Source of the DNA: Gallionella sp.
GTDB taxonomy: Bacteria > Pseudomonadota > Gammaproteobacteria > Burkholderiales > Gallionellaceae
Assembly: GCA_028710565.1 (NCBI GenBank)
Contig: JAQTTV010000018.1
Span: forward strand, 1 to 64,000
Direction: 5' to 3'
DNA length: 64,000 nt
Positions 1 to 10,454 of the stretch are shown piece after piece; the first letter of the stretch is position 1, and every line of letters starts with the position of its first letter. The notes beneath the pieces were generated by a model that searched no databases, was not told the origin of the DNA, and worked only from the letters and a program-made list of their open reading frames with translations. A program made the translations under genes and the position numbers.

Positions 1-2
1 TG

Positions 3-122
3 GGTATCTGCGTGAATGTAGCTGCACCAACTTATCGCGAGCTATACGATGCCCAGTGGGATTATCATCCTCACCTTTTTGCATATAACCACTTGCGAAA
101 AGCGGGTGTACCAAGCGGATAG
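3..122 (+). CDS. C-terminal fragment of a hypothetical protein (truncated by window start)
   Basis: Open frame from the window edge: ...GICVNVAAPTYRELYDAQWDYHPHLFAYNHLRKAGVPSG*. Confidence 0.35.
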   Translation, partial: GICVNVAAPTYRELYDAQWDYHPHLFAYNHLRKAGVPSG

Positions 123-206
123 GCAAGGATCCTTCTAATCGAATTATGTTTATTTTGAAACGAAACTTGCGCAATCAGATGTGTAAATTTCGAGCTGGTC
201 TAGTTA

Positions 207-440
207 TCAGCAAGGTGAAAGTACGTCCCAGTCACTGTCTGGCAAGCTATTGAGAATATCGCCTTGTTCTATTCCCATGCCACGCAAGGCTGGCGGTGGG
301 GTGCGGCGTGTGCTGGGTTTAGCCGATTCCCACAACACAATGACGCGAGCGCGCACGCTGTGGGCGGGGAGTGCCATGTCTTGAATGACCAAACGATGAT
401 TGGCGATAGATGCCGTTGTTTCGAGAGCTAACATTATCAA
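207..440 (-). CDS. small hypothetical protein, second gene of a two-gene unit
   Basis: 77-aa ORF; overlaps the upstream 437..643 ORF by 4 nt (ATGA-type overlap). Confidence 0.45.
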   Translation of the reverse strand: MIMLALETTASIANHRLVIQDMALPAHSVRARVIVLWESAKPSTRRTPPPALRGMGIEQGDILNSLPDSDWDVLSPC

Positions 441-643
441 GTCTCCTTATGAAAAACGTGGGCAAGCATAGCATATTCGCGTTTACGCACACCATGGTGG
501 TTTGGGTCGGATGCCGTGCTTTCATTATCTTGCTCAATTTGCCACGCAATCACGCGTTCCATCGCCAATGCGTTGCATTCGTCCAAGAGGTCTTCTTCTG
601 TCAAAAATTCATCAAAATTATTGCCGATATGTTTTTCATCCAT
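437..643 (-). CDS. small hypothetical protein, possible antitoxin-like regulator remnant
   Basis: 68 aa, MDEKHIGNNFDEFLTEEDLLDECNALAMERVIAWQIEQ...; N-terminus resembles HTH antitoxins but no clear HTH follows. Confidence 0.4.
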   Translation of the reverse strand: MDEKHIGNNFDEFLTEEDLLDECNALAMERVIAWQIEQDNESTASDPNHHGVRKREYAMLAHVFHKET

Positions 644-916
644 GACGCGCTCCTTATTACACCCTGTCGGTTCGTCATTGTAGGTGAGAATTTATTCTCA
701 CGCCTTTAACGCCATAAAAAACGTGCGAATCTGTCGTGCCTACAGCATGCTTAACATCCCAACGGCGGGGGCATTACGGATGTCGTTATAGTATGCCCAG
801 CCCCTATGCAGCGACAATACAGAATTACCTTTACAAACCCCGCATTCCGCTGCGCTATATGCGGGCTACGGGCAATTCCTCCGCGTCTTGCTTCCCCGCT
901 ATGGCATAATCCCCCC

Positions 917-3181
917 ATGAACTCTACTCTCCTAGCCAACCTCAATCCTCCCCAACTCCAAGCTGTCACCCTCCCGCACCAGTCCGCGCTGATTTTGGCG
1001 GGGGCGGGGAGTGGGAAGACGCGGGTTTTAACCACGCGCATTGCTTATTTGGTGAGCCATGATGGCGTGCCTGCGAATCGCATTTTGGCGGTTACCTTTA
1101 CCAATAAGGCGGCGAAGGAGATGTTGACGCGGCTGTCGGCGATGTTGCCGATTCATCCGCAGGGCTTGTGGATCGGGACGTTTCACGGCTTGTGTAATCG
1201 GCTGTTGCGCACGCATTATTTTGAGGCGAATCTGCCCAAGACTTTTCAGATTTTGGATAGCAGCGATCAGTTGTCGGCGATTAAGCGTTTGATGAAATTG
1301 CTGAATGTGGATGATGAAAAGTATCCGCCGCGTGATGTGGCGAATTTTATCAATCGCCACAAAGAACAAGGGCGGCGCGCTGCCGAGGCGGATACCTTTA
1401 GTGCGCATGACAAGCAAAAGGCAGCGATTTTTGCGGAATATGATTTGCAATGCCAGCGCGAAGGCGTGGTGGATTTTGCTGAATTGATGTTGCGCTGTTA
1501 TGAATTGTTGTCGCGCAATGCCGAGCTGCGTGAGCATTATCAAGCGCGCTTTTCGCATATTTTGGTGGATGAATTTCAAGATACCAATAAGCTGCAATAT
1601 CAATGGCTTAAGTTGTTGGCGGGACATCCCTCTCCTCAATCCTCTCCCGCAAGCGGGCGAGGAGGCGAACGTGAAGGGCGATTTTCGACCGCTGCCTTAT
1701 TCGCCGTGGGCGATGATGACCAGTCTATCTACGCGTTTCGCGGGGCGGATGTGGGAAATATGCGCGAATTGACCCGCGATTTTCACGTTGAAACGGTGAT
1801 TAAGCTGGAGCAGAACTATCGTTCGCACGGCAATATTCTCGACGCGGCGAACGCGCTGATTCAAAACAACCGCAATCGCATGGGCAAAAATCTGTGGACG
1901 GCGGCGGATGGCGGCGAGCCGATTCGGGTGTTTGAAGCCCCGAACGACGTGGAAGAGGCGGCGTATATCGTCGGCGAAATTCAGCAGTTGCACCGCGAAG
2001 GCATGGACTTGAAAGACATCGCCTTGTTGTATCGCTCCAATGCGCAATCGCGGGTGCTGGAACACGCGCTGGTGTCGGCTGGCTTGGCGTATCGCGTGCA
2101 TGGCGGACTGCGCTTTTTTGATCGGTTAGAAATCAAACACACGCTGGCGTATTTGCGCTTGATGGAAAATACCGATGACGATAACGCTTTGTTACGCATC
2201 ATCAATTTTCCCACGCGCGGCATCGGCGCACGCAGCATTGAACAATTGCAAGAAGTCGCCATCCAGCAAGGCACGACCTTGTGGGACGCAGCGGCGCGGG
2301 CAGGTGGCAAAGTGACCGCGTTTGTAGCACTAATCGAATCCATGCGCCACGCGGCGCGTAGTTTGTCTTTGCCCGAAATCATCAGTCACGTGTTGCAACA
2401 CAGCGGGTTGAAAGCGGGCTACGAAAACGAAACGGGGGCGAAACGTGCGGAAGCGCAAGAACGCCTCGCCAACTTAGAAGAGCTGGTCAACGCCGCCGTG
2501 TTGTTTGTGCATGAAAACGAAGACGACAGTTTGACCTCGTTCTTGACCCACGCCTCGCTGGAAAGCGGCGAACATCAAGCGGGCGACCAAGACGACGCGT
2601 TGCATTTGATGACCGTACACGCGGCAAAAGGCTTGGAATTCCACGCGGTGTTTATCAGCGGATTGGAAGAGGGCCTGTTCCCGCACCAAAACAGCCAGCG
2701 CGAAGCCAGTGGCGTGGATGAAGAACGTCGCTTGATGTACGTCGCCATCACCCGTGCGCGCCAGCGTTTGTACCTCAGCTTTGCGCAAAGTCGTATGTTG
2801 CACGGCAAGGTTAATTACGGCGTGGCTTCGTGCTTTTTGGAAGAGTTGCCCGAAGAATTGCTACACTGGATTACCCCCAAACGCACCGCCTTTGCGCCCA
2901 CCTTTACCCCGCAAAATAACCCGTTTGCGACCTACATTTCCCCCGTTTCACGCCCCGTGCCGACTCCCCCGCGCAATCAACGCACGATGGCATCCAGCAC
3001 CCAACGCACGGTCAGCGGCACAGAATGGCGCATTGGGCAAAGCGTGACGCACGCTAAGTTTGGCGATGGCGTGATCGTCAACCTAGAAAGCAGCGGCGCC
3101 GATGCCCGCGTCCAAGTCAAATTCCGCACCGCTGGCGTGAAGTGGTTGTCGTTGGAATATGCTAAGTTGACGGCGGTGTAG
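917..3181 (+). CDS. uvrD: UvrD/PcrA-type ATP-dependent DNA helicase (ORF track opens at 806; ATG at 917 preferred)
   Basis: Walker A AGAGSGKT, VDEFQDTN, VGDDDQSIYAFRGAD, QNYRSH, MTVHAAKGLEF, VAITRARQRL and UvrD-type C-terminal domain. Confidence 0.95.
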   Translation: MNSTLLANLNPPQLQAVTLPHQSALILAGAGSGKTRVLTTRIAYLVSHDGVPANRILAVTFTNKAAKEMLTRLSAMLPIHPQGLWIGTFHGLCNRLLRTHYFEANLPKTFQILDSSDQLSAIKRLMKLLNVDDEKYPPRDVANFINRHKEQGRRAAEADTFSAHDKQKAAIFAEYDLQCQREGVVDFAELMLRCYELLSRNAELREHYQARFSHILVDEFQDTNKLQYQWLKLLAGHPSPQSSPASGRGGEREGRFSTAALFAVGDDDQSIYAFRGADVGNMRELTRDFHVETVIKLEQNYRSHGNILDAANALIQNNRNRMGKNLWTAADGGEPIRVFEAPNDVEEAAYIVGEIQQLHREGMDLKDIALLYRSNAQSRVLEHALVSAGLAYRVHGGLRFFDRLEIKHTLAYLRLMENTDDDNALLRIINFPTRGIGARSIEQLQEVAIQQGTTLWDAAARAGGKVTAFVALIESMRHAARSLSLPEIISHVLQHSGLKAGYENETGAKRAEAQERLANLEELVNAAVLFVHENEDDSLTSFLTHASLESGEHQAGDQDDALHLMTVHAAKGLEFHAVFISGLEEGLFPHQNSQREASGVDEERRLMYVAITRARQRLYLSFAQSRMLHGKVNYGVASCFLEELPEELLHWITPKRTAFAPTFTPQNNPFATYISPVSRPVPTPPRNQRTMASSTQRTVSGTEWRIGQSVTHAKFGDGVIVNLESSGADARVQVKFRTAGVKWLSLEYAKLTAV
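1627..1690. repeat. REP-like palindromic repeat inserted in frame in the uvrD coding sequence
   Basis: ccctctcctcaatcctctcccgcaagcgggcgaggaggcg; encodes HPSPQSSPASGRGGERE between LLAG and the motif III region. Confidence 0.75.
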
Positions 3182-3211
3182 TACGTCTTTTTTTAAATTT
3201 GGGGACGCTAC

Positions 3212-6200
3212 ATGCGAATCACCGCCAGCCATATCGTTAATTGGGTAGAGCAACACGCAAAAGAGGCGCAAGCCTCTTTGCCACGTTGGGTGCGGCGGTT
3301 GTGTTATGAAGTGGGCGTGACTCGTCAATTGTCTTTTCCCGCAGGGGATTCAACTTACATTCCTGGTTGGGATGGTGTGCTGCAACACGAACAAGGTAAT
3401 GCTTGGGTTCCGCAAGGTCTTTCATGCTGGGAAGTGGGATGCGACAAGGATGTTACGAAAAAAGCCAACAAAGAGTACCTAAAGCGTACGGCGGCAACCC
3501 CTGTTGAGTCGCGCCAAAACTTCACTTTTGTTTTTGTTTCTGCTCGGCGGTGGACTGGGAAATTAAAATGGATTCAGGCACAAAAGGATAAGCACGAGTG
3601 GGCAGCTGTACGTGCTTTTGACGCAGATGATTTGGAGCAATGGTTAGAGCAACGACCTGATGTAGCGGTGCAACTTGCCGAGGAATTTGGCCTGTCTGGC
3701 TGGGGCGTGGTTAGTTTGGAGCATTATTGGCGGGATTGGTCTCGGCAATGTTCTCCGCCGATTACGTATGAGGCATTGTTGGTTGACCGCATTCAAACAC
3801 GCGATCAGCTCATTGGAAAACTATCCCAAGACTCAAGTGCTCCTTTGATTATCCGAGCAGATAGCGAAATGGAAGCGGTTGCTTTTGTGGTCGCCAGTGT
3901 CAGCAATATTCCCGAATTGTTTCATGCTGCATTGGTCATCACAGCCCCAGAAGGTTGGCAATACGTCAATGCCAACGCCCAGTTGCAAATGGTAATCGTT
4001 GCTCAATCCGAGATTGCGACTACGCTAACCACGCGCCAAGGGCTACGCGTCGTCATACCTTGCGCTGCGGGTAATATCATCGGTAATTCACAACAAGACA
4101 TCGTTAATTTACCCCGTCCAAATATCTATGATTTTGAGAAAGCTCTCGCCTCGATTGGAGAGGAAGAATCCGATGCCAAACGCTTGGCTTTATCGACAGG
4201 GCGATCTTGGTCAGTTTTTCGGCGGATTCGTGCAATCAATCCCGCCATTCGTCATCCCGCTTGGATCGGTTTGCCTGCTGCGGGCAGCTTAACAACGCTC
4301 TGCTTAATTGGGACGTGGTCGGATAGCCATAAAGCAGATCGCCACATCATTGAACAACTTGCTGGTAAAAGTTACGATGAAATGGAGCGTAATTTGCGCA
4401 CGCTATCCCAATTAGACGATGCCCCTGTATTACAAATCGGTGCGGTGTGGAAAGCCAAATCACCACTTGAGTTGCTGCACTTAAAAGGTGGCGAAATTAC
4501 GCGCAGCGAGTTAGATCGGTTTTTCGAGGTTGCCGCAGATATTCTCAGTACACCAGACCCACAGTTGGAACTGTCAGACAGTGAGCGATATGCCGCTGCA
4601 ATACACGGCAAAATCAGACCCCATTCCGACTTGCTGATTGAGTCACTGTGTGACGCGCTGATTAAGTTAGCCGTGCACGGGAACAGTATTTCCAGCTTGA
4701 ACCATCTGAATGTTGTTCAACGCGTAGAAAAATTGGTATCCGATTTGCTGGGTGATGCAAGTGGTGAGCGTTGGCTTTCGCTTGCCTCATATTTGCCCGC
4801 CTTAGCAGAGGCTGCACCAGAAGCCTTTTTAAAATCAGTCGAGACCAGTTTATCTTCATCCGAAAAAGCGGTAACACGATTACTCACTGAAACAGGCGAG
4901 TCAGGTAGCATGGGGCGTTGCTGGCACGCTGGATTGCTTTGGGCATTGGAAGTTTTAGCGTGGCAATCCAAAAATTTGGCGCGTGTTGCGTTGATTTTAG
5001 CGCGCTTGTGTCATGTGCCTATCAAAGGCAATTGGGGCAATAAACCCATGAGTAGCTTATTCGGGTTATTTAGAACATGGTTGCCGCAAACCAGTGCAAC
5101 AGTGGAAAAGCGGATACAAGTGTTGGACTTGCTGATTCTGAAAGAGCCAAACGTTGCATTTGAAGTGCTAAAAGGATTGATGGAATGGGGTCATCAAACA
5201 GCCACGCCTGCTGCCCAACCAAAATGGCGCGACGACAACGCGGGTGCGGGAAAAGTAACGGAAGCTGAAATGTGGCAAATGGTAACCGCTGCGCGAGAGC
5301 GGCTGATTCCATGTTGTCGAGGGGATGTTGATCGTATTGCACAGCTTATTGAAGGAACATTTTTTACCAATGATGTTGAACTATTCGGCAAGTTGCTGGA
5401 ATTGGCGAAGGAATTTGCTCAAGATGGTGCAACGGATGAGCAGCGTGAAAAAATCCGAACCAAACTGCGCAGCAAACTACATCGGTATCGAAATTACGAT
5501 AAGACTCCAGCAGAGATTTTGGAGAAGCAATTAGAGCCACAGGAAACACTGTATCAAGATCTCGCACCCATTGATTTGGTACTACGGCATCGCTGGCTAT
5601 TTGAAACGTATTGGGCAAAACTGCCTTGCAAAATGCCCGAACATCTTTCAGATCAAAGAGATGAACTCCTTGCCACCGTACGGCAAACCGCCGTAAGTGA
5701 AATCGTCGAGAGGCTGGGTGATATTGGCGTGCAGCGTTTAATTGCTGAATGCAAAGAGCCTCAAGTCGTTGGTATGAGCCTAACGAAAATTGGATGGGAT
5801 GAAGCGAAACAAGTGGATTGGGTTATTCAGCATGGCGGCAATTTTGCACTCGGTGCGCCCTTTTCCAACTGCGTTTCTGGGCTGTTGCGCTTCACCCCAC
5901 AAGAAAATTTTTCGCCTCTGATGAACAAACTGCTAAAGCACGGTGAAAGTTTGGATTGGGATGCTGGTACGCGCGCACGCCTGCTGATGTTGGCATATCC
6001 AAATTGGGTGACATGGCAACTTGTGGAGCGTCAGGATGTCGAGGTTGTCCGAATTTATTGGTGTGAAGTGAATTTAGGCTGGTCGTTGCCGAATGAAAAA
6101 GAGCATTTGGATTTTGTATTGCAACGCCTGTTAGCCGTCAATCGCGCAAGAACTGCATTGCGATGCTGTAGTCATGCTTTAGATTATTTAGACGACTCCT

Positions 6201-6988
6201 TGTTGCTCGAAATGCTACAGCGTTTTGTTCAAGGAGAAGAGCCAGAGGGGGTGCTACCCGAATCGTGGGATTTAGGCAATATGCTGGATAAACTGGAAAA
6301 ATCCGACACCATCGACAAAATGGCACTGATTCAACTGGAATTTTCTTTATTTCCAGTATTTCAGTATGAGCAAAAAGACAGGGTGTCTGCTCTTTATAAA
6401 GCCATGATGGATGAACCTAGTTTTTTCGTTCAGCTACTTTGTCTTTGTTTCAAACCGAGTCACGGTGAGATTGAAGCATCCGTTGCTGAAATGAACCCTG
6501 AAATTTCAACGATTGCATGGGGTATTCTTCACGCTTGCACTCGGCAAGCTGGCACGCAAGCCAACGGCAGCATTGATTCTGCTGGATTTATAGCATTTAT
6601 TGAGCAAGTGCGTGAACTGAGTCGTCAGGCGGATCGCTTGGATGTATGCGACATCACCCTCGGACAAATACTGGCTCATGCGCCTGCGGATAAAAATGGA
6701 TTAGCCCCTTTTTCTGCTGCTAGGGAGCTATTGGATCGTCCCGAAATGAACAATGTGCGCGAAGGGTTTTATGTAGGTACAAGAAATAAACGGGGTGCAC
6801 ACTCTCGTGCAATGTTGGCTGGAGGCGAACAAGAGTATAACTTGGCGCAGTATTACCGCACCTTAGCTGAACCTTTGCAAACCAGTGTCCCTAATATGGC
6901 CGCTTTATGGGAAGAAATAGCAAAGAGCTACGATGAAGATGCTAAACGTGAAGACATACAAGCGGATTTGCGTAAAGAGGGGTATTGA
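3212..6988 (+). CDS. large uncharacterised protein (1258 aa), possible nuclease/STAND-like defence protein
   Basis: Long uninterrupted ORF; N-terminal GWDG...SCWEVGCDKDVTKKANKEYLKRT...TFVFVSARRW looks PD-(D/E)XK-like; no canonical Walker A seen. Confidence 0.85.
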   Translation: MRITASHIVNWVEQHAKEAQASLPRWVRRLCYEVGVTRQLSFPAGDSTYIPGWDGVLQHEQGNAWVPQGLSCWEVGCDKDVTKKANKEYLKRTAATPVESRQNFTFVFVSARRWTGKLKWIQAQKDKHEWAAVRAFDADDLEQWLEQRPDVAVQLAEEFGLSGWGVVSLEHYWRDWSRQCSPPITYEALLVDRIQTRDQLIGKLSQDSSAPLIIRADSEMEAVAFVVASVSNIPELFHAALVITAPEGWQYVNANAQLQMVIVAQSEIATTLTTRQGLRVVIPCAAGNIIGNSQQDIVNLPRPNIYDFEKALASIGEEESDAKRLALSTGRSWSVFRRIRAINPAIRHPAWIGLPAAGSLTTLCLIGTWSDSHKADRHIIEQLAGKSYDEMERNLRTLSQLDDAPVLQIGAVWKAKSPLELLHLKGGEITRSELDRFFEVAADILSTPDPQLELSDSERYAAAIHGKIRPHSDLLIESLCDALIKLAVHGNSISSLNHLNVVQRVEKLVSDLLGDASGERWLSLASYLPALAEAAPEAFLKSVETSLSSSEKAVTRLLTETGESGSMGRCWHAGLLWALEVLAWQSKNLARVALILARLCHVPIKGNWGNKPMSSLFGLFRTWLPQTSATVEKRIQVLDLLILKEPNVAFEVLKGLMEWGHQTATPAAQPKWRDDNAGAGKVTEAEMWQMVTAARERLIPCCRGDVDRIAQLIEGTFFTNDVELFGKLLELAKEFAQDGATDEQREKIRTKLRSKLHRYRNYDKTPAEILEKQLEPQETLYQDLAPIDLVLRHRWLFETYWAKLPCKMPEHLSDQRDELLATVRQTAVSEIVERLGDIGVQRLIAECKEPQVVGMSLTKIGWDEAKQVDWVIQHGGNFALGAPFSNCVSGLLRFTPQENFSPLMNKLLKHGESLDWDAGTRARLLMLAYPNWVTWQLVERQDVEVVRIYWCEVNLGWSLPNEKEHLDFVLQRLLAVNRARTALRCCSHALDYLDDSLLLEMLQRFVQGEEPEGVLPESWDLGNMLDKLEKSDTIDKMALIQLEFSLFPVFQYEQKDRVSALYKAMMDEPSFFVQLLCLCFKPSHGEIEASVAEMNPEISTIAWGILHACTRQAGTQANGSIDSAGFIAFIEQVRELSRQADRLDVCDITLGQILAHAPADKNGLAPFSAARELLDRPEMNNVREGFYVGTRNKRGAHSRAMLAGGEQEYNLAQYYRTLAEPLQTSVPNMAALWEEIAKSYDEDAKREDIQADLRKEGY

Positions 6989-7119
6989 AGCGTTACATTA
7001 TCTGTTCAAAGCAAGTGAGATTGTTCGCTGATACCCCAATCCCAAAAATCACCCCTTGAAAAATCCGAAAACGGCTTCACCTTGTCTCCCACTGTTTAAC
7101 CACTATTGAAGGGACACGT

Positions 7120-9009
7120 ATGACGACGAATCAAGAAACGATGGGTTTTCAAACCGAAGTGAAGCAACTGTTGCAGTTGATGATTCATTCTTTGTATTCC
7201 AATCGTGAGATTTTCCTGCGCGAGCTGGTTTCCAATGCTTCCGATGCTTGCGACAAATTGCGCTTTGAAGCCTTGCACAATGATGCTTTATTTGAAAACG
7301 AGTCGGATTTGCAGATTCGCATCGGCTACGACAAAACCGCGCGCACGCTGACCATCGCCGATAACGGCATCGGCATGACCCGCGACGAAGTGATTACTAA
7401 CCTTGGCACCATTGCCAAATCTGGTACACGTGAATTCTTCTCCAAACTCAGCGGCGACCAACAAAAAGACGCGAATTTGATTGGTCAATTCGGCGTGGGC
7501 TTTTACTCCGCGTTTATCGTGGCGGACAAAGTGACGGTGGTGACGCGCCGTGCAGGTGAAAAAACTGATCAAGGCGTGTGCTGGGAATCCGATGGCGGTG
7601 GCGAATTTACCTTGTCCATGCTGGAAAAAGCCACACGTGGTACAGAAATCACCTTACATCTGCGTGACGACCAAGATGATTTGTTGAGCGGTTTTAAATT
7701 ACGTTCCATCATCCAAAAATACTCTGACCACATCGTGCAACCGATTGTGATGAAAAAAGAGGAATGGAAAGAAGACGGTCAAGTGACCACGGATGAAGAC
7801 GAAACGGTCAACCAAGCCTCCGCATTGTGGGCGCGTTCCAAAAGCGACATCACCGAAGACGAATACAAGGTCTTTTACAAACACGTCGGTCACGATTATC
7901 AAGACCCGTTGGCGTGGACACATGCCCGCGTGGAAGGTCGTCAGGAATACACCCAACTGTTGTACGTTCCCGCCAAAGCACCGTTTGACATGTGGGATCG
8001 CAATGCGCGCCACGGCGTGAAATTGTATGTGCGCCGCGTGTTTATCATGGACGATGCGGAACAATTATTGCCAACCTATATGCGTTTTGTGCGCGGGGTG
8101 GTCGATTCCAATGACTTGCCGCTGAACGTATCGCGTGAAATTTTGCAAGAATCCAAAGACATCGAATCCATGCGCAAAGGCTGTACCAATAAAGTATTGA
8201 GCTTGCTGGAAGATTTGGCGAAGAACGACGCAGACAAATACGCGCAATTCTGGACAGAGTTCGGCGCGGTGCTGAAAGAAGGCGTGGGCGAAGATCGTGT
8301 CAATCAAGAAAAGGTTGCTGGTTTATTGCGCTTTGCTACCAGCCGTGCGGACACGCCTGAAGAAAACGTTTCCTTGGCGGATTACGTCGCCCGCATGAAA
8401 GAAGGTCAGAACAGTATTTACTTTATCACTGCTGACAGTTTCAACGCCGCAAAAAACAGCCCGCATCTGGAAGTGTTCCGCAAAAAGGGCATCGAAGTGT
8501 TGCTGTTGTCGGCGCGGGTGGATGAGTGGGTGGTCGGCTCCTTGACGGAATTCTCAGGTAAAGAACTGGTATCCGTGGCAAGAGGTGACTTGGATTTAGG
8601 CGCGTTGGAGGATGAAGCTGAAAAACAATCCCAAGCACAACAAGCAGATGATTACAAAGACTTGATTGAAAAAATCAAAACTAGCTTGGACAGCCGCGTC
8701 AAAGATGTGCGCATCACCCACCGTTTGACTGATTCTCCTGCTTGCTTAGTCGCAGACGAACACGACATCGGTGGCAACATGGCGCGCCTGCTCAAAGCAG
8801 CTGGTCAAAAAGCCCCCGCCAGTGTGCCGATTCTGGAAATCAACCCAGACCACCCTGTTGTCACCCGCCTAAAAGCAGAAGTAACCCACTTCGACGACTG
8901 GGTCGCGGTGCTGTTCGACCAAGCCTTGTTAGCCGAAGGCGGGCAATTGGATGACCCCGCAGGTTTTGTCAAACGCGTGAATCATCTGATGTTGGAAATG
9001 CGCGGGTAG
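7120..9009 (+). CDS. htpG: molecular chaperone HtpG (Hsp90)
   Basis: [65 protein letters not shown]. Confidence 0.98.
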   Translation: MTTNQETMGFQTEVKQLLQLMIHSLYSNREIFLRELVSNASDACDKLRFEALHNDALFENESDLQIRIGYDKTARTLTIADNGIGMTRDEVITNLGTIAKSGTREFFSKLSGDQQKDANLIGQFGVGFYSAFIVADKVTVVTRRAGEKTDQGVCWESDGGGEFTLSMLEKATRGTEITLHLRDDQDDLLSGFKLRSIIQKYSDHIVQPIVMKKEEWKEDGQVTTDEDETVNQASALWARSKSDITEDEYKVFYKHVGHDYQDPLAWTHARVEGRQEYTQLLYVPAKAPFDMWDRNARHGVKLYVRRVFIMDDAEQLLPTYMRFVRGVVDSNDLPLNVSREILQESKDIESMRKGCTNKVLSLLEDLAKNDADKYAQFWTEFGAVLKEGVGEDRVNQEKVAGLLRFATSRADTPEENVSLADYVARMKEGQNSIYFITADSFNAAKNSPHLEVFRKKGIEVLLLSARVDEWVVGSLTEFSGKELVSVARGDLDLGALEDEAEKQSQAQQADDYKDLIEKIKTSLDSRVKDVRITHRLTDSPACLVADEHDIGGNMARLLKAAGQKAPASVPILEINPDHPVVTRLKAEVTHFDDWVAVLFDQALLAEGGQLDDPAGFVKRVNHLMLEMRG

Positions 9010-9031
9010 TTGATGCAGTAAGTAGATGAAC

Positions 9032-9058
9032 AAAGGGTGACGAAAGTCGCCCTTTTTA
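9032..9058 (+). terminator. Rho-independent terminator after htpG
   Basis: aaagggtgac-gaaa-gtcgccctttttatt. Confidence 0.7.
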
Positions 9059-9270
9059 TTTAACTCGCGTAGAGGGTAACGAGCTTTGCGGTATCGTCAC
9101 GAAGAACACGATCATCATCGCCCTTGATAAGCGATGCAGAAGACTATGAACCCATTCTCCTTGAGAAGACAAAAGCTAAGTGCAGTAACAATGGCACTAT
9201 GACAAAGCGCGTTGCGAAGTCCAATATTCGGTGCATCGTACAGAGGACTGTCATTCTGCGGCGAGTGTGT

Positions 9271-9558
9271 CTAGTTGCGCCCCGTTTCTGGGAGGGTGAT
9301 GTTTAACTCTAAGACATCAAACTCATCGTACTCGTCGCGCTTGCCAAGATGAACTTTCAATGCGCTGCGATCAACGGGAATGTATTTGGCGATCACCGCA
9401 AGCAACTCTTCTTGTAAGGCAGGCAGGTAGTCGGGTGGGGCGACATCGCGGCGATCTCGTTTATGCACTAACACAAACTGTAAGCGTTCTTTGGCTTTGG
9501 CGGCAGATTTTTTTTCATCGCCGCGTAAATACTCTAAAAGGCCATCAAGCAGGGACAT
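9271..9558 (-). CDS. minE: cell division topological specificity factor MinE
   Basis: MSLLDGLLEYLRGDEKKSAAKAKERLQFVLVHKR; directly downstream of minD. Confidence 0.95.
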   Translation of the reverse strand: MSLLDGLLEYLRGDEKKSAAKAKERLQFVLVHKRDRRDVAPPDYLPALQEELLAVIAKYIPVDRSALKVHLGKRDEYDEFDVLELNITLPETGRN

Positions 9559-9559
9559 A

Positions 9560-10366
9560 TTAGCGATCTCCAAATATGCGTTTGAGAAAGCTCACTTTCC
9601 CAGTTGTGAAGCGCATCGGCACCGCTTCTCCGATGAAACGCGAAACCACATCTTTGTATGCTTCTGCCACATCGCTTTTTTGATGGATGGCAGGAACGCC
9701 AGAGTTGGAGGCAAAAAGTACGGACTCTGATTCTGGAATCACCCCAATTAAAGGGATGCGCAGCATGTCTTCAATGTCCTCCACCTTGAGCATTTCTTCG
9801 GCTTCGGCGCGTTTGGGACTGTAGCGGGTAATCAACAAATGCTCTTCAATGGGCGCGCGTCCTTCTACGGCACGTTTGGATTTTGCCGCCATGATGCCGA
9901 GGATGCGATCCGAGTCGCGTACTGAAGAGACTTCTGGATTGGTGACAACCAGCGCGTGATCGGCAAAATACATCGCCATAAATGCACCTGATTCAATACC
10001 CGCAGGGGAGTCGCAGATGATGTAATCGAAACTTTCGCGCAATTCGTTCAGAATGCGTTCCACACCTTCCAAATTCAATGCATCTTTGTCGCGTGTTTGC
10101 GAAGCCGCCAAAATGTAGAGATGCTCGCAATTCTTGTCTTTAATCAAGGCTTGATGCAGCGTGGCTTCGCCGTTAATCACATCAATAATGTCATATACCA
10201 CGCGTCGTTCGCAGCCCATGATAAGGTCAAGATTGCGTAGCCCTACGTCGAAATCAATAACGACTGTTTTGTGACCGCGTAATGCGAGACCGCTGGAAAA
10301 GTTCGCGCTGGTCGTGGTTTTGCCCACGCCGCCTTTTCCTGATGTAACAACAATAATTTTAGACAC
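9560..10366 (-). CDS. minD: septum site-determining protein MinD
   Basis: MSKIIVVTSGKGGVGKTTTSANFSSGLALRGHKTVVIDFDVGLRNLDLIMGCERRVVYD. Confidence 0.98.
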   Translation of the reverse strand: MSKIIVVTSGKGGVGKTTTSANFSSGLALRGHKTVVIDFDVGLRNLDLIMGCERRVVYDIIDVINGEATLHQALIKDKNCEHLYILAASQTRDKDALNLEGVERILNELRESFDYIICDSPAGIESGAFMAMYFADHALVVTNPEVSSVRDSDRILGIMAAKSKRAVEGRAPIEEHLLITRYSPKRAEAEEMLKVEDIEDMLRIPLIGVIPESESVLFASNSGVPAIHQKSDVAEAYKDVVSRFIGEAVPMRFTTGKVSFLKRIFGDR

Positions 10367-10454
10367 GTAATGTATTCCTGAAAGCTAAGTTGGCGTGCAT
10401 TTTACGCTGAAGTGCGGCATTGTTTGCATCTGTTTCAAAGAGGATGGCAGGGGT

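Noticed and set aside
1028-1639. 203-aa minus-strand ORF opposite uvrD
   Set aside because: Antisense to a strongly supported helicase CDS; low-complexity Arg/Gln/His/Ile-rich composition with no family motifs.
9124-9306. 60-aa plus-strand ORF between htpG and minE
   Set aside because: No recognisable motif or convincing RBS; overlaps the minE 3' end antisense.
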